DNA of 64,000 bases from JBGAHD01 sp044226395 (GCA_044226395.1 JBGAHD010000003.1:434001-498000); one strand, 5' to 3'. Shown: positions 7,273-16,474, numbered from the stretch's first letter. Numbers and translations are program-made. The notes: generated by a model not told the origin, from the letters alone.

Positions 7273-9516
7273 ATGAATGCCAGTGTCCAATTCCTCCGTC
7301 GCTCGACCGAGGTGCGCTACGCGCGCCTGGCCGGCTGGCACATCGACGTGCCGGCCAATCGCGTGCAGCGCGACGAGGTGGAAATTCGGCTCACGCCCAA
7401 GGCCATGGCGGTGCTGCGCGAGTTGATCCAGCGCCAGGGCGTGGTGGTGCGGCGCGACGATCTGCTGGGCATTGTCTGGCGCGATGGCTTTCCCACCGAT
7501 GACGTGCTCACGCACGCCATCACCGAACTGCGTCGCGCGCTGGAAGAAGATCCCAAGTCGCCGCGCCTGATTGAAACCATTCCGAAGGTCGGCTATCGCT
7601 TGGTCGCGACGGTGGAAATCCTGCCGCACGCCTCCGATGCCAGCGACACGCCGATCGCCGAACCCGCCGCGTCGCGCGAAATCGAACCGATGCGCCGCGC
7701 GCAGCGGCCGTTTCTGCTGGTCGCGACGGTCGCCGTGCTCACGCTGCTGACGCTGGCCTTTCCGGCCGTGCGCGGGCGTCTCGATCGCAACGCGATCGCG
7801 CCGATGTCGGCCGATACCCTGACGCGCCGCGAGACCATGAACACGCTCGCGCTCACCGCCGATCCCACGCGCGATGAGTTTCCCAATCTTTCGCCCGATG
7901 GCGGCACGGTCGCCTACGTCGCTGGCGTCGACGCGCCCGAGCCGCGCAGTCAGATCTATCTCAAGAGCGTCGATCCCGCCGCCGTGCCCGTGCCCTTGCT
8001 GCGCGACATCGACGGCAACGATCTCTATCCCGTGTGGTCGCCCGACGGCAAGCAGATCGCCTTCCTGCACATGCAAGACGGTGGCTGCAGCATTCGCGTG
8101 GTGCCGGCGTTGGGCGGTCAGGCGCGCTCGGTCGGCGAGTGCTCGACGGTCAACATCGACTACATCGACTGGAGCGCGGATGGCCGCTCGCTCCTGGTCA
8201 CGCGTCGCGATGCCTCGCCCGAGGCGCCGACGCCGCAAGCGATGATCGCGCGCTTGAATCTCGCCAGCGGCGAAGTCGAGCGCATCGACTACACGCCGGT
8301 GCCGCGCGGTCGCGACGATCTGCAGCCCAAGTCCTCGCCCGATGGCCGCTGGATCGCGTTTCGCCGCGGCGCGCTGCCGTATTCCGATTTGTACGTGATG
8401 GCGGCCGAGGGCGGCGAGGCGCGTCGCCTGACCACGCTGCATTCCAAGTTGCGCGGTTTCGCCTGGATGCCCGACAGCGAGCGTCTGGTGTTTTCGTCCG
8501 ATCACGAAGGCAGCCAGCAGTTGTTTTTGCTCGGCATCAACGATGGTGGCGTGGTCGCGCTGGGTGGCGATGACGCCGAGTTTCCCGCGGTTGCGCGCCA
8601 CGCGCCGGTGCTGGTTTATCAGCAGACGCGCGCGCTCACGCATCTGGCCGAGTTCGCGATCAATGCCAATGGCGACTTGCGAGATCCGCGCTACATCGCG
8701 CCATCCACGCGTTCGGATTTGATGCCCTCGCTGTCGGCGACCGGACGTTATCTTGCCTTCGTGTCCAACCGCACGGGCAGTTGGGAAGTGTGGATTCACG
8801 ATTACCGATTGGCCTCGACGTTTCCGGCCACGCGGCTCAATCGCGATGAATTGACCTCACCCGAGTGGTCGCCCGACGAACGCCGCATCGTCTTCGTGGC
8901 GCGCGATGGTGGGCGCAGCGAATTGGTGCAGGTCGACATCGATTCCGGTCGCGTGGAGACTTTGTCCACGCGCAACGAGCGCGTGCGCTTCGGCAGTTTT
9001 TCGCAGGACGGTCGGTGGATTTATTTCTCGACCGATCGCTCGGGCGATTGGCAGGTCTGGCGCATGCGCGCCGATCGCAGCGAGGCCGAGCAGCTCACGC
9101 GCGAAGGCGGTTTCGATCCGCGTGACTATGGCGATGCCGATGGCGTGTACTACGCCAAGGAAACCTCGCGCGGTCTGTTCCGATTCGATCTTGCCACGCG
9201 CGCCGAGCAGCGCGTGTCGTGGCAGGCCAATTACTTCAACATGGATACGGCCTACGTTCGCGACGGCAAGCTGTTCTACATCGACGGTTACGACGAGAAC
9301 GGTCGCGCCAGTCTGGTCAGCACGCCGCTGGCCTTCGATGGCGATCTGTCCAAGGTCGAGAATTCGATCGAGACGCTCGGCAGCTTCGCCGCGACGGGCC
9401 TGTTGCCCGACGCGAGTCTCGCGCCCGATCTGATGCGCATCGTCGTCACCCAGGTGCAGCGCGACGACACCGATCTGATGACCGCCACGCTCGACGACGT
9501 GCCGACGCGGCGCTGA
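7273..9516 (+). CDS. membrane-anchored winged-helix regulator with TolB-like beta-propeller
   Basis: The 747-residue protein has an OmpR/CadC-type winged helix (Trans_reg_C) at about residues 15-112, with LTPKAMAVLRELIQR, a DDVLTHAITELRRAL recognition helix and IPKVGYRLVA. One transmembrane helix follows at about 146-166. The remaining 570 residues are a periplasmic region rich in PD40/TolB-like propeller repeats, such as FPNLSPDGGTVAYVAG, PVWSPDGKQIAFL and SPEWSPDERRIVFVA. This is the one-component CadC-like layout, in which a periplasmic domain controls a cytoplasmic DNA-binding domain. The start at 7273 is chosen because the winged helix begins just after it; an upstream in-frame ATG at 7156 would add 39 unlikely residues. 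Signal and targets are unknown. Confidence 0.88.
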   Translation: MNASVQFLRRSTEVRYARLAGWHIDVPANRVQRDEVEIRLTPKAMAVLRELIQRQGVVVRRDDLLGIVWRDGFPTDDVLTHAITELRRALEEDPKSPRLIETIPKVGYRLVATVEILPHASDASDTPIAEPAASREIEPMRRAQRPFLLVATVAVLTLLTLAFPAVRGRLDRNAIAPMSADTLTRRETMNTLALTADPTRDEFPNLSPDGGTVAYVAGVDAPEPRSQIYLKSVDPAAVPVPLLRDIDGNDLYPVWSPDGKQIAFLHMQDGGCSIRVVPALGGQARSVGECSTVNIDYIDWSADGRSLLVTRRDASPEAPTPQAMIARLNLASGEVERIDYTPVPRGRDDLQPKSSPDGRWIAFRRGALPYSDLYVMAAEGGEARRLTTLHSKLRGFAWMPDSERLVFSSDHEGSQQLFLLGINDGGVVALGGDDAEFPAVARHAPVLVYQQTRALTHLAEFAINANGDLRDPRYIAPSTRSDLMPSLSATGRYLAFVSNRTGSWEVWIHDYRLASTFPATRLNRDELTSPEWSPDERRIVFVARDGGRSELVQVDIDSGRVETLSTRNERVRFGSFSQDGRWIYFSTDRSGDWQVWRMRADRSEAEQLTREGGFDPRDYGDADGVYYAKETSRGLFRFDLATRAEQRVSWQANYFNMDTAYVRDGKLFYIDGYDENGRASLVSTPLAFDGDLSKVENSIETLGSFAATGLLPDASLAPDLMRIVVTQVQRDDTDLMTATLDDVPTRR

Positions 9517-9522
9517 GCGCGA

Positions 9523-10389
9523 TCACGCCAGTGGCGTGTCCTCGCCACTCATCACCACTTCTTCCAGACCGAGCAGGGCGTTGAGCTCGACCACGGTCGC
9601 GCGCAGCGGCTCTTGCAGCGCGGTCGCGAACAACCGCGGCCGATCGACGCGTTCCATCCAGCCATACAGGCAATGGCGCAGCTGATCCTCGGTGCGCACC
9701 TGATGCATCAGGTCGGTGACGATTCTCTGAAACTCGGACGGCGTGGGCGTGGAGCCCAAGGCTTCGAACAAGCGCGCCAGGCACTCAAACAAAGGTCGCG
9801 CGTCCTGACCCAGGCCAACATCCTCGGGACGAAACTCGAACGGGCCACCACCGGCATCGGTCCACACGCGATAGCTCACGCGCGCGAGCGAGTGATACAG
9901 CGGCGCTTCCGAGATCATCATCACCAACAGATTCGGCGCGTGCGCCTTGACCACGCCCTGCGCCAGCGGCCATTCGTGCTGGACGATGAACTGCTGCAGG
10001 CGCAGTTGTTCCTGAAAGGGCGCGGTCTGCATCTGGTCGAGAATCAGCACCGCGCGCGCGGCCTCGCTGTAGGCGCAGGTTTCGACGATGGCGCGCTCGA
10101 AGCGCGACAACGGCGGTTCGGCGGGCTCGGGGTTTTCTTGATCCTCGATGCTGACGAACACCGGCTGCGGCGGCGGCTCGGGCACGGAGAAGTCGTGATA
10201 GATCACGTGCGGGTATTCGAGCGCGCGCGCGAGGGCATTGGCGAAGGCGGTCTTGCGTCGACCGGACTCACCGGTGATCTGCAGGCAACGCAAATGATCG
10301 ACGCGCGCGCCGAGTAGGGCGCGAACCTGGAACTCGTAATCGTCGTTGGATTCGAAGCCGAAATCGGCCATGCGCCGACGTAGATTCAT
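9523..10389 (-). CDS. AAA/P-loop-like ATPase, degenerate Walker A
   Basis: The 288-residue product has a P-loop-like segment GESGRRKTAFANAL at about residues 40-53. The usual Gly-Lys-Thr is replaced by Arg-Lys-Thr with Arg two before. A Walker-B-like AVLILDQMQ lies near 112-120. The surrounding layout resembles AAA-type nucleotide-binding domains, followed by a helical C-terminal half. I do not recognise a named family. The gene converges on the regulator gene with a 6-base gap and sits 112 bases downstream of the aminotransferase gene on the same strand. Function is unknown; ATP binding is plausible but not certain, given the altered loop. Confidence 0.6.
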   Translation of the reverse strand: MNLRRRMADFGFESNDDYEFQVRALLGARVDHLRCLQITGESGRRKTAFANALARALEYPHVIYHDFSVPEPPPQPVFVSIEDQENPEPAEPPLSRFERAIVETCAYSEAARAVLILDQMQTAPFQEQLRLQQFIVQHEWPLAQGVVKAHAPNLLVMMISEAPLYHSLARVSYRVWTDAGGGPFEFRPEDVGLGQDARPLFECLARLFEALGSTPTPSEFQRIVTDLMHQVRTEDQLRHCLYGWMERVDRPRLFATALQEPLRATVVELNALLGLEEVVMSGEDTPLA

Positions 10390-10467
10390 GCGCTTTCCCG
10401 CGAATGCGGCGCGGCCTCGCGCGCCGGACGGGTCGATGCTAGCACCGCGCGCGTGGCGCGCGGTCGA

Positions 10468-10494
10468 GCGGGGTCGCGGGACGCGCGACCCCGC
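10468..10494 (-). terminator. strong hairpin downstream of the aminotransferase gene
   Basis: A perfect 11-bp stem, GCGGGGTCGCG with CGCGACCCCGC and a 5-base loop, lies just past the aminotransferase stop codon. It has no T tract on either strand, so it may be a weak or Rho-assisted terminator or an mRNA-stabilising structure. Confidence 0.4.
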
Positions 10495-10501
10495 CGGGTC
10501 G

Positions 10502-12016
10502 TCAGGCCGCGGCCTGCTTCATGGTCGACGCGTCGGTCTTGCGCGGGCCCTTGAGCAGAGCCTGACGCACGCCATCGACGACCAGATCGATCTCGGCGCT
10601 GGTGATGTTGAACGGCGGCGTGAAGCGCAGCGAATTGACGCCGCCATGGATCACGCCGAAGCCGTGCAGGCGCATGTATTCCTCGGTGCTGCCGGCGCCG
10701 TAGCACTTGAAATCGCTCGACAACTCGCACGAGACCAGCAGCCCCGTGCCCTGCACGCGCGTGATCAGGCCCGGCAGTTCCTTGGCCAGTTGCTCGAGCT
10801 TGGCCACGAACTCGGCGCCGCGCGCGCGGATGTTGTCGCGCAAGGCCGGCGTCAGTTGCGCCAGCACCGACACGGCCACGTCCATGGCGCGCGGGTTGGT
10901 GGTCATGGTGTTGCCGTACACGCCCTTCTTGTACAGGTCGGCGGCCTTTTGATTGACCGCGAGCACCGACAGCGGGTACTGGCCGGCGTTGATCGCCTTG
11001 GAATAGGTTTCCATGTCCGGCGCTTCCAGGCCTTCGAAGCCCGGATAGTCGACGATCGACAGCACGCCCTGCGCGCGCATGCCGGCCTGGATCGAATCGA
11101 TCAGCAGCAACGCGCCGTGCGCGCGCGTCAGTTCGCGCGCGGCGGCGTAGTACGCCGGCGGCACCGAACGGCCGGGGTTGCCTTCGCCCATCACGGGCTC
11201 GAGGAACATTGCCTCGATGTGCACGTGATCGCGCGCGGCGTCCTCGAAGGCGCGACGCAGTTGTTCGATGTCGTAGGGATCGACCACGATCACGTGCTGT
11301 TCGGCGTGACGGTAGCTCGCCAGATGCTGCGCGTAGGTCTTGCGCGAGGAATCCGAATACAGCGCCGGCATTTCCGTGCGGCCATGGAAACTGCCACGCA
11401 CGGCGATGCGCTTGATCCGCCAACCGGCGTGGGCGCCGCCCTCGTCGGTCATCTGCTTGCTGTGAATGTCGGCGATGCGCGCGGCCAGCGACACCGATTC
11501 CGAACCCGAATTCAGGCACAGGAAGCGCGCGTACGGACATTGACCGCGCGTGTGACCAATCTCCTGACGCAGCGCGCGCACGAAGCGCAGCTGGCTGACG
11601 TTGGGCGTCATGACATTGGCCATGACGTGCGGCTGGTTCATCGCCTCGAGCACCGCGTCGGGCGCGTGGCCGAAGCCGAGCATGCCGTAGCCGCCCGAGT
11701 CATGAATCACCGCGCCCTTGGCGGTGATCACCCACGGGCCGCGCGCGGCCAGGGCCAGATACGGATTGACCGCGTCTTCTTGATAAAAATTGAGCAAGCC
11801 TTCTTGGGCGCGACGGGTCTGATCGATCTCGTCGGCGGCCAGCAGTTCGGGAAATTCGGTGGCGAGGCGGGTGAAGGCTTCATGCGCCGCCGTGATCGCC
11901 GCGCCCAGGCGCGGATCGCTGGCGAGGAAGCGCGCGATCTCGGCGTCGCTCAATCCCACGGTCTGACGCTTGCCGCCGGACTGGCGCAGCGCGTTGAGTT
12001 TTTCCATGGCCTGCAT
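10502..12016 (-). CDS. class III PLP-dependent aminotransferase
   Basis: The 504-residue protein is a fold-type I, class III (omega-type) aminotransferase. The pyridoxal-phosphate lysine is Lys340 in ETYSKAINAGQY. Other visible features are LNSGSESVSLAARIAD for cofactor phosphate binding, GSFHGRTEMPALYS, EPVMGEGNPG and LLIDSIQAGM. The usual Asp of the cofactor-binding loop appears in LLIDSIQ. The family covers ornithine, lysine and GABA aminotransferases; this longer form resembles lysine 6-aminotransferase-like proteins, but the substrate cannot be read off. GGAGGGGG precedes the ATG at 12016, which I prefer over an upstream in-frame GTG at 12031. It is divergent from a sensor kinase across 181 bases. 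Confidence 0.85.
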   Translation of the reverse strand: MQAMEKLNALRQSGGKRQTVGLSDAEIARFLASDPRLGAAITAAHEAFTRLATEFPELLAADEIDQTRRAQEGLLNFYQEDAVNPYLALAARGPWVITAKGAVIHDSGGYGMLGFGHAPDAVLEAMNQPHVMANVMTPNVSQLRFVRALRQEIGHTRGQCPYARFLCLNSGSESVSLAARIADIHSKQMTDEGGAHAGWRIKRIAVRGSFHGRTEMPALYSDSSRKTYAQHLASYRHAEQHVIVVDPYDIEQLRRAFEDAARDHVHIEAMFLEPVMGEGNPGRSVPPAYYAAARELTRAHGALLLIDSIQAGMRAQGVLSIVDYPGFEGLEAPDMETYSKAINAGQYPLSVLAVNQKAADLYKKGVYGNTMTTNPRAMDVAVSVLAQLTPALRDNIRARGAEFVAKLEQLAKELPGLITRVQGTGLLVSCELSSDFKCYGAGSTEEYMRLHGFGVIHGGVNSLRFTPPFNITSAEIDLVVDGVRQALLKGPRKTDASTMKQAAA

Positions 12017-12197
12017 GACTACCCCCTCCACACCTTCCGGCCGGTGGCCAAGAAAGCTTTAAAAACAATCGGTTAAAGGAATTGCGGCAGAATACCACAG
12101 GGGGTTGCGCGGCGGTACCCCGCGCCATGACGAACGTCACGCGCGGCCGATGATGCGTGGGGCTGGCAAGGCGCGTGCGAAGGCTTAGCATGCGGGC

Positions 12198-13412
12198 ATG
12201 AATTCGGAGCGACCGCCTCTCGTGTTTTCGCAATGGGCCGAGCGCCTGTCCGACTGGCGCGCGCGCCTCAACGGTTGGGTGCTGCCGCCCGTGCTCGAAC
12301 CCGGGGCCATGCCCTGGAGTTCGTTGTTCTATCTGATCTTCCCCTTCGTCCTGCCGCTGGCCCTGCCCAAGTTTCCGCAGCCGGATTGGCCGCTGACGAT
12401 CGCTGGCGGCATGTTGTTCCTGCCGCTGTACTTCTTGTTCTACTGGGTGCGTGGCTGGCGCCGCGAGGGTGTGTTGTTCGCCATGTCGGGCATCGCCATC
12501 GCCTTGCTGCCGGCGAACTTCTTCGCCAATACCTTCTTGGTGTACTCGAACGTGCTGGCGGCGTTTCTGCCGCTGCGGCGTATGTTCATCGTCATCGCCA
12601 GCACGCAGTTGTTCGCCGCGATCGCGATCAACTGGACCGAGATGGCGAGCGCGCGCGACATCTTCCTGATCACCAATCTCTCGACCAGCCTGATCGCCGC
12701 GATTTGCTCGCGCGTGTGGTTGTCGTACTCGGCCAAGAATCAGGCGCTGCGCTTGTCGCAAGACGAGATTCGTCGATTGGCCCAGGTCGCCGAGCGCGAG
12801 CGCATCGGGCGCGATCTGCATGATTTGCTCGGCCACACGCTGTCGGTGGTGGCGATCAAATCCGAACTCGCGGCCAAGCTCTTCGCGCGCGATCCGGCCG
12901 CGGCGCAACGCGAGATCGCCGACGTCGAGCGCATCGCGCGCGAGGCCCTTGGCCAAGTGCGCCGCGCCGTCACCGGCATGCGCGCGATGGGCCTTCGCGC
13001 GGAGTTCGCGAGCGCGCGGCTGGCCTTGGCCTCGGCCTCGGTGGATTTCGAATATCAAGGCGATGATCTGAATCTTCACGCCGAGGACGAGACCGTGCTC
13101 GCGCTGTCGCTGCGCGAGGCCACGACCAATGTCATCCGTCACTCGGGCGCGCTGCGCTGTCGCGCGCGTCTGGCGCGCGAAGGCGAACTGGTGCTGCTCA
13201 ACATCGTCGACGACGGCCATGGCGGCGTGCGCGAGGACGGCAATGGCCTCAAGGGCATGCGCGAACGCGCCGAGGCCCTCGGCGGACGCCTCTTGATCCG
13301 TTCGGCGGCGGGCGAGGGCACGGAACTGACCGTGATCCTGCCCTATCGCGAGCCGCCGAAAGAAACCGCGCCGCCGCGCGATCAACGGCCGCGCCTGGCC
13401 GTGGTGCGCTGA
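12198..13412 (+). CDS. DesK/NarL-type sensor histidine kinase
   Basis: The 404-residue protein has an N-terminal membrane region of about five to six hydrophobic segments (residues 40-175). A HisKA_3 dimerisation/phosphoacceptor domain follows with RERIGRDLHDLLGHTLS, placing the phosphorylated histidine at 208. The ATPase domain shows an N box (LREATTNVIRHSG), a G1 box (VDDGHGG) and a G2 region (GNGLKGMRERAEALGG). This matches kinases of the DesK/LiaS type that sense membrane state. The LuxR-type response regulator 65 bases downstream is its partner by context. The membrane sensor half suggests an envelope or lipid signal, which is inference. Confidence 0.9.
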   Translation: MNSERPPLVFSQWAERLSDWRARLNGWVLPPVLEPGAMPWSSLFYLIFPFVLPLALPKFPQPDWPLTIAGGMLFLPLYFLFYWVRGWRREGVLFAMSGIAIALLPANFFANTFLVYSNVLAAFLPLRRMFIVIASTQLFAAIAINWTEMASARDIFLITNLSTSLIAAICSRVWLSYSAKNQALRLSQDEIRRLAQVAERERIGRDLHDLLGHTLSVVAIKSELAAKLFARDPAAAQREIADVERIAREALGQVRRAVTGMRAMGLRAEFASARLALASASVDFEYQGDDLNLHAEDETVLALSLREATTNVIRHSGALRCRARLAREGELVLLNIVDDGHGGVREDGNGLKGMRERAEALGGRLLIRSAAGEGTELTVILPYREPPKETAPPRDQRPRLAVVR

Positions 13413-13477
13413 TCCAAACCCCGGGGCTGCGCGGCCCTTTGTGTTAACGTGCGGCCCGGTTTCCTGGGGCATGGACG

Positions 13478-14080
13478 ATGATTCGCGTGTTGCTGGCGGA
13501 GGATCAGGCGATGGTGCGCGGCGCCCTGGCGGCCCTGCTGCGCCTGGAGCCCGACATCGACGTCATCGCCTGCGTCGGCGATGGCGCCGAAGCCTTGGGC
13601 GAATGCCGCCGCTTGCGTCCCGACGTGCTGGTCACCGACATCGAGATGCCCGCGATGACCGGCCTCGAACTCGCGCAAGCCGTGCGCGACGACGGTCTGG
13701 ACTGCAAGATCGTGATCCTGACGACCTTCGCGCGCCCCGGTTATCTGCGTCGCGCGCTCGATGCCGGCGCCAGTGGCTATCTGCTCAAGGACGCGCCGGC
13801 CGATCGTCTGGCCGAGGCGCTGCGCAAGGTGCATCGCGGCGGTCGCGCGGTCGATCCCGAACTCGCGGTCGAGGCCTGGTCGGAAGCCGATCCGCTCAAC
13901 GATCGCGAGCGTCAGGTGCTGCGCATGGCCGGCGAAGGTCTGTCGGCGCAGGAGATCGCCGAGCAATTGCATCTGTCCCAGGGCACGGTGCGAAACTATT
14001 TGTCCGAGGCCATCGGCAAGCTCGGCGTGGGCAATCGCATCGAGGCCTATCGCCTGGCGCGTCAGAAGGGCTGGCTGTAA
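13478..14080 (+). CDS. LuxR/DesR-type response regulator
   Basis: The 200-residue protein has a receiver domain at 1-118 with acidic residues Glu8/Asp9, the phosphoacceptor Asp54 in VLVTDIEMPAM, Thr82/83 and Lys104 (SGYLLKDAP). A LuxR HTH is at about 136-195, with LNDRERQVLRMAGEGLSAQE and HLSQGTVRNYLSEAI. Length and layout match DesR/NarL regulators. The start at 13478 gives the standard MIRVLLAEDQ opening; an overlapping ATG a few bases earlier is in another frame. It is transcribed with the histidine kinase upstream, and the divergent aminotransferase is a possible neighbouring target. Confidence 0.93.
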   Translation: MIRVLLAEDQAMVRGALAALLRLEPDIDVIACVGDGAEALGECRRLRPDVLVTDIEMPAMTGLELAQAVRDDGLDCKIVILTTFARPGYLRRALDAGASGYLLKDAPADRLAEALRKVHRGGRAVDPELAVEAWSEADPLNDRERQVLRMAGEGLSAQEIAEQLHLSQGTVRNYLSEAIGKLGVGNRIEAYRLARQKGWL

Positions 14081-14126
14081 GGTCGCGCGCCGCCGCGCGC
14101 GGCGCCGACGTGTTCCGTTCGATCCC

Positions 14127-15173
14127 GTGAAGAAATCCGACTTTCAATTCGACCTGCCGCCCGAGCTGATCGCGCAGGCGCCCTTGCCCGAACGCGCGGC
14201 CAGCCGCCTGCTCGTGCTCGACGCGCGCGCCGAGCGTCTCGAGGATCGCCGCATTCGCGATCTGCCGAGTTTGATCGTGCCCGGCGATCTGCTGGTGTTC
14301 AACGACACGCGCGTGCTGCCCGCGCGCCTGTTCGGGCGCAAGGACAGCGGCGGCGAAGTCGAGATCCTGCTCGAACGCGTGCTCGGCGCGCACGAGGCGC
14401 GCGCGCAGGCGCGGGCCTCGAAGCCGCTCAAGGCCGGACGCGCCATCGTGCTCGACGACGGCACGCGCGTGCGCGTGCTCGATCGCGAGGGCGAGTTTTA
14501 TCGACTGCGCTTCGACACCGAGGAACCGCTGTCGAGTTTGCTGCCGCGTCTGGGTCACATGCCGCTGCCGCCCTACATTCGGCGCGCCGACGACGCCAAC
14601 GATCAGTCGCGCTATCAGACCGTGTTCGCGCGCGCGCCCGGCGCCGTCGCCGCGCCGACGGCGGGCCTGCACTTCGACGAGGCCCTGCTTGAGGCCGTGC
14701 GCGAACGCGGCGCGCAAATCGGTCACGTCACCTTGCACGTCGCCGCCGGCACGTTCCAGCCCGTGCGCGTCGAGGATCTGCATCACCACGTGATGCACGC
14801 CGAATGGCTGGAAGTGACGCCGACCCTGGTCGAGCAGGTTGCGCGCACGCGCGCCGCCGGAAAGCGCGTGATCGCGATTGGCACCACGGTCGTGCGCGCG
14901 CTGGAGACGGCATCGCAAGGCGGCGCGCTCGCGCCGTATTGCGGTGACACGCAGATCTTCATTTTTCCGGGCTATCGCTTTCGCAGCGTCGATGCCTTGC
15001 TGACCAATTTCCATCTGCCGGAATCGACCTTGCTGATGCTGGTCTCGGCCTTCGCCGGACGCGAGCGCGTGCTGGCGGCGTATCGTCACGCGGTGGCCGA
15101 GCGCTATCGCTTCTTTTCCTATGGCGACGCGATGTTCATCGTGCCGCCCGCGGCCGTGGATCCTTCGCGATGA
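14127..15173 (+). CDS. queA: S-adenosylmethionine:tRNA ribosyltransferase-isomerase
   Basis: The 348-residue enzyme adds and rearranges the ribosyl group of SAM to build epoxyqueuosine in tRNA. Family features are KKSDFQFDLPPELIAQAPL at the N terminus, LVFNDTRVLPARL, GHMPLPPYIRR, YQTVFARAPGAVAAPTAGLH and the C-terminal TNFHLPESTLLMLVSAFAG. The start is GTG at 14127: no ATG lies in the right place and conserved residues begin immediately after. No clear ribosome site is visible. Its stop overlaps the tgt start by four bases (ATGA), so the two are translationally coupled. Confidence 0.96.
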   Translation: MKKSDFQFDLPPELIAQAPLPERAASRLLVLDARAERLEDRRIRDLPSLIVPGDLLVFNDTRVLPARLFGRKDSGGEVEILLERVLGAHEARAQARASKPLKAGRAIVLDDGTRVRVLDREGEFYRLRFDTEEPLSSLLPRLGHMPLPPYIRRADDANDQSRYQTVFARAPGAVAAPTAGLHFDEALLEAVRERGAQIGHVTLHVAAGTFQPVRVEDLHHHVMHAEWLEVTPTLVEQVARTRAAGKRVIAIGTTVVRALETASQGGALAPYCGDTQIFIFPGYRFRSVDALLTNFHLPESTLLMLVSAFAGRERVLAAYRHAVAERYRFFSYGDAMFIVPPAAVDPSR

Positions 15174-16282
15174 AATTCGAACTGCTCGCCACCGAAGGCC
15201 GCGCGCGTCGCGGCCGCCTGCATTTTTCACGCGGCACCGTGGAAACGCCGGCCTTCATGCCGGTAGGAACCTACGGCTCGGTCAAGGCGATGACGCCGGC
15301 GCAGCTCAAGGAGATCGGCGCCGAGATCATTCTGGGCAATACCTTTCATCTGTTCTTGCGACCGGGCACCGACGTCATCGCCGCGCACGGTGGCCTGCAC
15401 GGCTTCGCCGGTTGGGACCGGCCGATCCTCACCGATTCCGGTGGCTTTCAAGTGTGGTCCTTGGCCGAGCGGCGCAAGATCACGCCCGAGGGCGTGACGT
15501 TCGCCTCGCCGGTCGATGGCTCGAAGGTGTTTCTCAGTCCCGAAGTCTCGATGCGCATCCAGCGCGCGCTCGATTCCGACATCGTGATGATCTTCGACGA
15601 GTGCACGCCCTATCCCGCGACGGAGTCCCAGGCGCGCGAGTCGATGGAACTGTCCCTGGCCTGGGCCGAGCGCAGCAAGCGCGCGCACGAAGGCAATGCC
15701 AACGCCCTGTTCGGCATCGTCCAGGGCGGCATGTACGAGGCCTTGCGCGCGCGTTCGGCGCGCGCCTTGATCGACATTGGCTTCGACGGCTACGCGATCG
15801 GTGGCCTGTCGGTGGGCGAGCCCGCCGCCGAGCGCGAACACATGCTCGACGTTACCGTGCCGCACCTGCCCACCGATCGGCCGCGCTATCTTATGGGCGT
15901 GGGCCGGCCCGAGGACTTGGTCGAAGGCGTGCGTCGCGGCGTCGACATGTTCGACTGCGTCATGCCCACGCGCAACGCGCGCAATGGTCACTACTTCACG
16001 CGCTTCGGCGCCGTGCGCGTGCGCAACGCCAAGTACGAGCGCGACACGCGGCCGATCGACGAGGCCTGCGCCTGCTACACCTGCCGCTCGGGTTTCAGCC
16101 GCGCCTATCTGCGTCATCTGGACCGCTGCAACGAGATTCTGGGCTCGGTCCTGGGCACGATTCACAACCTGCACTACTACCAGGAACTCATGCGCGGCCT
16201 GCGCGAGGCGATCGCGGCCGGGCGCCTGGATGCCTTCGTGGCCGCGTTCTACGCCGAGCGCGAACGCGTCGACGAGGCCTGA
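15170..16282 (+). CDS. tgt: queuine tRNA-ribosyltransferase (tRNA-guanine transglycosylase)
   Basis: The 370-residue enzyme exchanges guanine-34 for preQ1 in GUN-anticodon tRNAs. The active-site Asp89 is in ILTDSGGFQVWSL, and the second Asp region is MIFDECTPYPA. The zinc site is the CACYTC cluster followed by a third Cys and His in SRAYLRHLDRC. Substrate residues GIVQGGMYE and GGLSVGEP are present. Length is normal. The gene overlaps queA by four bases and is followed by a 192-base gap with its own promoter before yajC, the usual queA-tgt-yajC-secDF order. Confidence 0.97.
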   Translation: MKFELLATEGRARRGRLHFSRGTVETPAFMPVGTYGSVKAMTPAQLKEIGAEIILGNTFHLFLRPGTDVIAAHGGLHGFAGWDRPILTDSGGFQVWSLAERRKITPEGVTFASPVDGSKVFLSPEVSMRIQRALDSDIVMIFDECTPYPATESQARESMELSLAWAERSKRAHEGNANALFGIVQGGMYEALRARSARALIDIGFDGYAIGGLSVGEPAAEREHMLDVTVPHLPTDRPRYLMGVGRPEDLVEGVRRGVDMFDCVMPTRNARNGHYFTRFGAVRVRNAKYERDTRPIDEACACYTCRSGFSRAYLRHLDRCNEILGSVLGTIHNLHYYQELMRGLREAIAAGRLDAFVAAFYAERERVDEA

Positions 16283-16376
16283 GCCCGCCAATCCGCGGCC
16301 CGGCAGGAACTTCGCGCGGGTCCCGGCGGTCCCCATCCGGCCGACGGGGCTTGCTGCGGCGCACCGCCAGCCCGCC

Positions 16377-16405
16377 CTGACGGCGCGCCCGGCGCGTGGC
16401 ATAAT
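16377..16405 (+). promoter_or_regulatory. sigma70-type promoter for yajC-secD-secF
   Basis: CTGACG (16377-16382), a 17-base spacer and CATAAT (16400-16405) give a near-consensus promoter about 70 bases before the yajC ATG. It shows that the translocase operon can be transcribed separately from queA-tgt. Confidence 0.6.
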
Positions 16406-16474
16406 CCGCCCCCTTTTGGGTACGCGGGCCGCCCGGTTCGCGGGTCAAATTCGGATTCGTCAACGGGAAACACC

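Noticed and set aside
6940..8799. 619-codon antisense frame over pip and the regulator
   Set aside because: It crosses two well-supported plus-strand genes and has no recognisable domain.
13896..15230. 444-codon antisense frame over queA
   Set aside because: queA is intact and well conserved on the plus strand; the antisense product has no motifs.
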